Source: Bacillus sonorensis NBRC 101234 = KCTC 13918 (GTDB taxonomy: Bacteria; Bacillota; Bacilli; Bacillales; Bacillaceae). Taken from it: a stretch of 64,000 bases of DNA. The translations under genes were made by a program, and so were the position numbers. This document shows, one piece after another, positions 63,280 through 64,000 of the stretch (its first letter is position 1; each line of letters begins with the position of its first letter). The stretch spans positions 1 through 64,000 of the forward strand of contig NZ_BCVZ01000005.1 in assembly GCF_001592005.1 (NCBI RefSeq). The letters run 5' to 3'. Under the pieces are notes generated by a model. It searched no databases and was not told the origin of the DNA. It was given only the letters and a program-made list of their open reading frames with translations.

Positions 63280-64000
63280 ATGTCAAATCAAAAAAAGCCC
63301 GCTTACGGAGGGCAGGCCGTCGTCGAAGGCGTCATGTTCGGCGGCAGGCGCCATTATGTAACGGCGATCCGCAGGAAGGATCAAAGCATTGAATTTTTTA
63401 AACTGCCGCGCAAATCGAATCCGGCCCTTGAAAAGCTGAAGAAAATTCCTTTTCTCAGGGGAATCATCGCGATCATCGAAGCGAGCGCGAACGGAACCCA
63501 GCATTTGAATTTTTCAAGTGAAAGATATGATCTTGATCCTTCCTTAGACGATCAATTAAAGGAAGAGAAAAAGTCAAAGCTGACCATGATCTTCGGGCTT
63601 GCCGCTGTCGGGGTGCTTTCATTCCTTTTCAGCAAATTTATATTTACGCTGGTTCCCGTCTTTTTGGCGGAGCTTACCCGGCCGGTATTCCAGTCTGATG
63701 TCGCGCAGATTATGATCGAAAGCTTTTTTAAGCTGATTCTGCTTTTAGGCTATATTTACGTGATCTCGTGCACCCCTTTTATCAAAAGGATTTTTCAATA
63801 TCACGGAGCAGAACACAAGATCATAAACTGTTTTGAACAGAACCTGCCGGTTACGGTTGAAAATGTTCAGCGCCAGTCAAGGCTTCACTACCGATGCGGA
63901 AGCAGTTTTATTTTATTCACTGTGATCGTCGGCATGTTTGTTTACTTGCTTGTTCCTGCTGACCCTCTCTGGGTCCGTATTTTAAATAGAATCGCACTGA
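63280..64000 (+). CDS. yqhQ: DUF1385 membrane protein YqhQ, 5' part
   Basis: The first 240 codons of a DUF1385 protein (the B. subtilis protein has about 318 residues); the gene runs off the right edge. The conserved start AYGGQAVVEGVMFGG, the segment FSKFIFTLVPVFLAELTRPVF and YHGAEHKIINCFEQNLPVTVENV with RLHYRCGSSF are DUF1385 hallmarks. Four or more membrane helices. The ATG at 63280 gives MSNQKKPAYGG; the TTG at 63271 and ATG at 63274 in the same frame are alternatives. Function unknown. Confidence 0.92.
   Translation, partial: MSNQKKPAYGGQAVVEGVMFGGRRHYVTAIRRKDQSIEFFKLPRKSNPALEKLKKIPFLRGIIAIIEASANGTQHLNFSSERYDLDPSLDDQLKEEKKSKLTMIFGLAAVGVLSFLFSKFIFTLVPVFLAELTRPVFQSDVAQIMIESFFKLILLLGYIYVISCTPFIKRIFQYHGAEHKIINCFEQNLPVTVENVQRQSRLHYRCGSSFILFTVIVGMFVYLLVPADPLWVRILNRIAL

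Overview
The window is a chromosomal segment of a low-to-moderate GC Firmicute. Gene order and protein similarity place it in the Bacillus subtilis group, most likely the B. licheniformis/B. paralicheniformis lineage. The right two thirds follow the B. subtilis yqh-yqi-yqj region: yqhQ/R, aroQ, yqhT, efp, yqhV, spoIIIAA-AH, accBC, yqhY, nusB, folD, xseAB, ispA, dxs, yqxC, ahrC, recN, spoIVB, spo0A, yqiHIK, yqzF, bkdR, the bkd operon, bmrU, brxB, artPQR, yqjA, yqjD, yqjE, yqjG, mifM, polY1 and gndA. Several B. subtilis genes are missing from their usual slots, judged from memory of that map: mmgABCDEF, bmr/bmrR, yqjB/yqjC and yqiG. Other genes fill some of the gaps.

Layout. 1-3.7 kb: TAXI-type TRAP transporter. 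3.9-8.2 kb: beta-glucoside/oligosaccharide PTS operon (IIB-IIA-IIC-GH1 phospho-glycosidase-GntR, the gmuBACDR order) with a promoter, a perfect palindromic operator and a cre site. 8.3-10.1 kb: secreted alkaline phosphatase behind a four-repeat Pho box. 10.1-13.8 kb: glucose dehydrogenase, 6-phosphogluconate dehydrogenase, Y-family polymerase. 13.9-15.0 kb: MifM arrest peptide and the YidC2 membrane insertase it controls. 15-22.5 kb: orphan CheW, peptidase, acyl-CoA carboxylase subunit, Prli42, YqjA, arginine ABC transporter with an ARG box, bacilliredoxin. 22.6-33.6 kb: lipid kinase and the branched-chain keto-acid operon (ptb-bcd-buk-lpdV-bkdAA-bkdAB-bkdB) behind a sigma-54 promoter, with its activator BkdR. 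33.8-36 kb: small membrane protein, phosphodiesterase, amidase, lipoprotein. 36.2-40 kb: an accessory island with an LD-carboxypeptidase-like gene, a DUF1433-like small membrane protein, a lipase-fold protein and a small partner. 40-42.4 kb: spo0A and spoIVB. 42.6-54.3 kb: DNA repair, arginine repressor, isoprenoid, folate and biotin-carboxylase genes. 54.5-59.8 kb: the eight-gene spoIIIA operon. 59.9-64 kb: yqhV, efp, yqhT, aroQ, yqhR and the start of yqhQ.

Functional links. AhrC, encoded at 44.4 kb, is the likely repressor for the ARG box at the arginine transporter. BkdR and the sigma-54 promoter tie isoleucine/valine availability to branched fatty-acid precursors. Spo0A, SpoIVB and the SpoIIIA channel belong to one developmental programme.

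No rRNA, tRNA, CRISPR array, intact insertion sequence or replication origin was seen. Many real starts are TTG or GTG; spoIIIAD appears to start at ATT. Starts were set by Shine-Dalgarno (SD) position and by family length recalled from B. subtilis; no database search was run.
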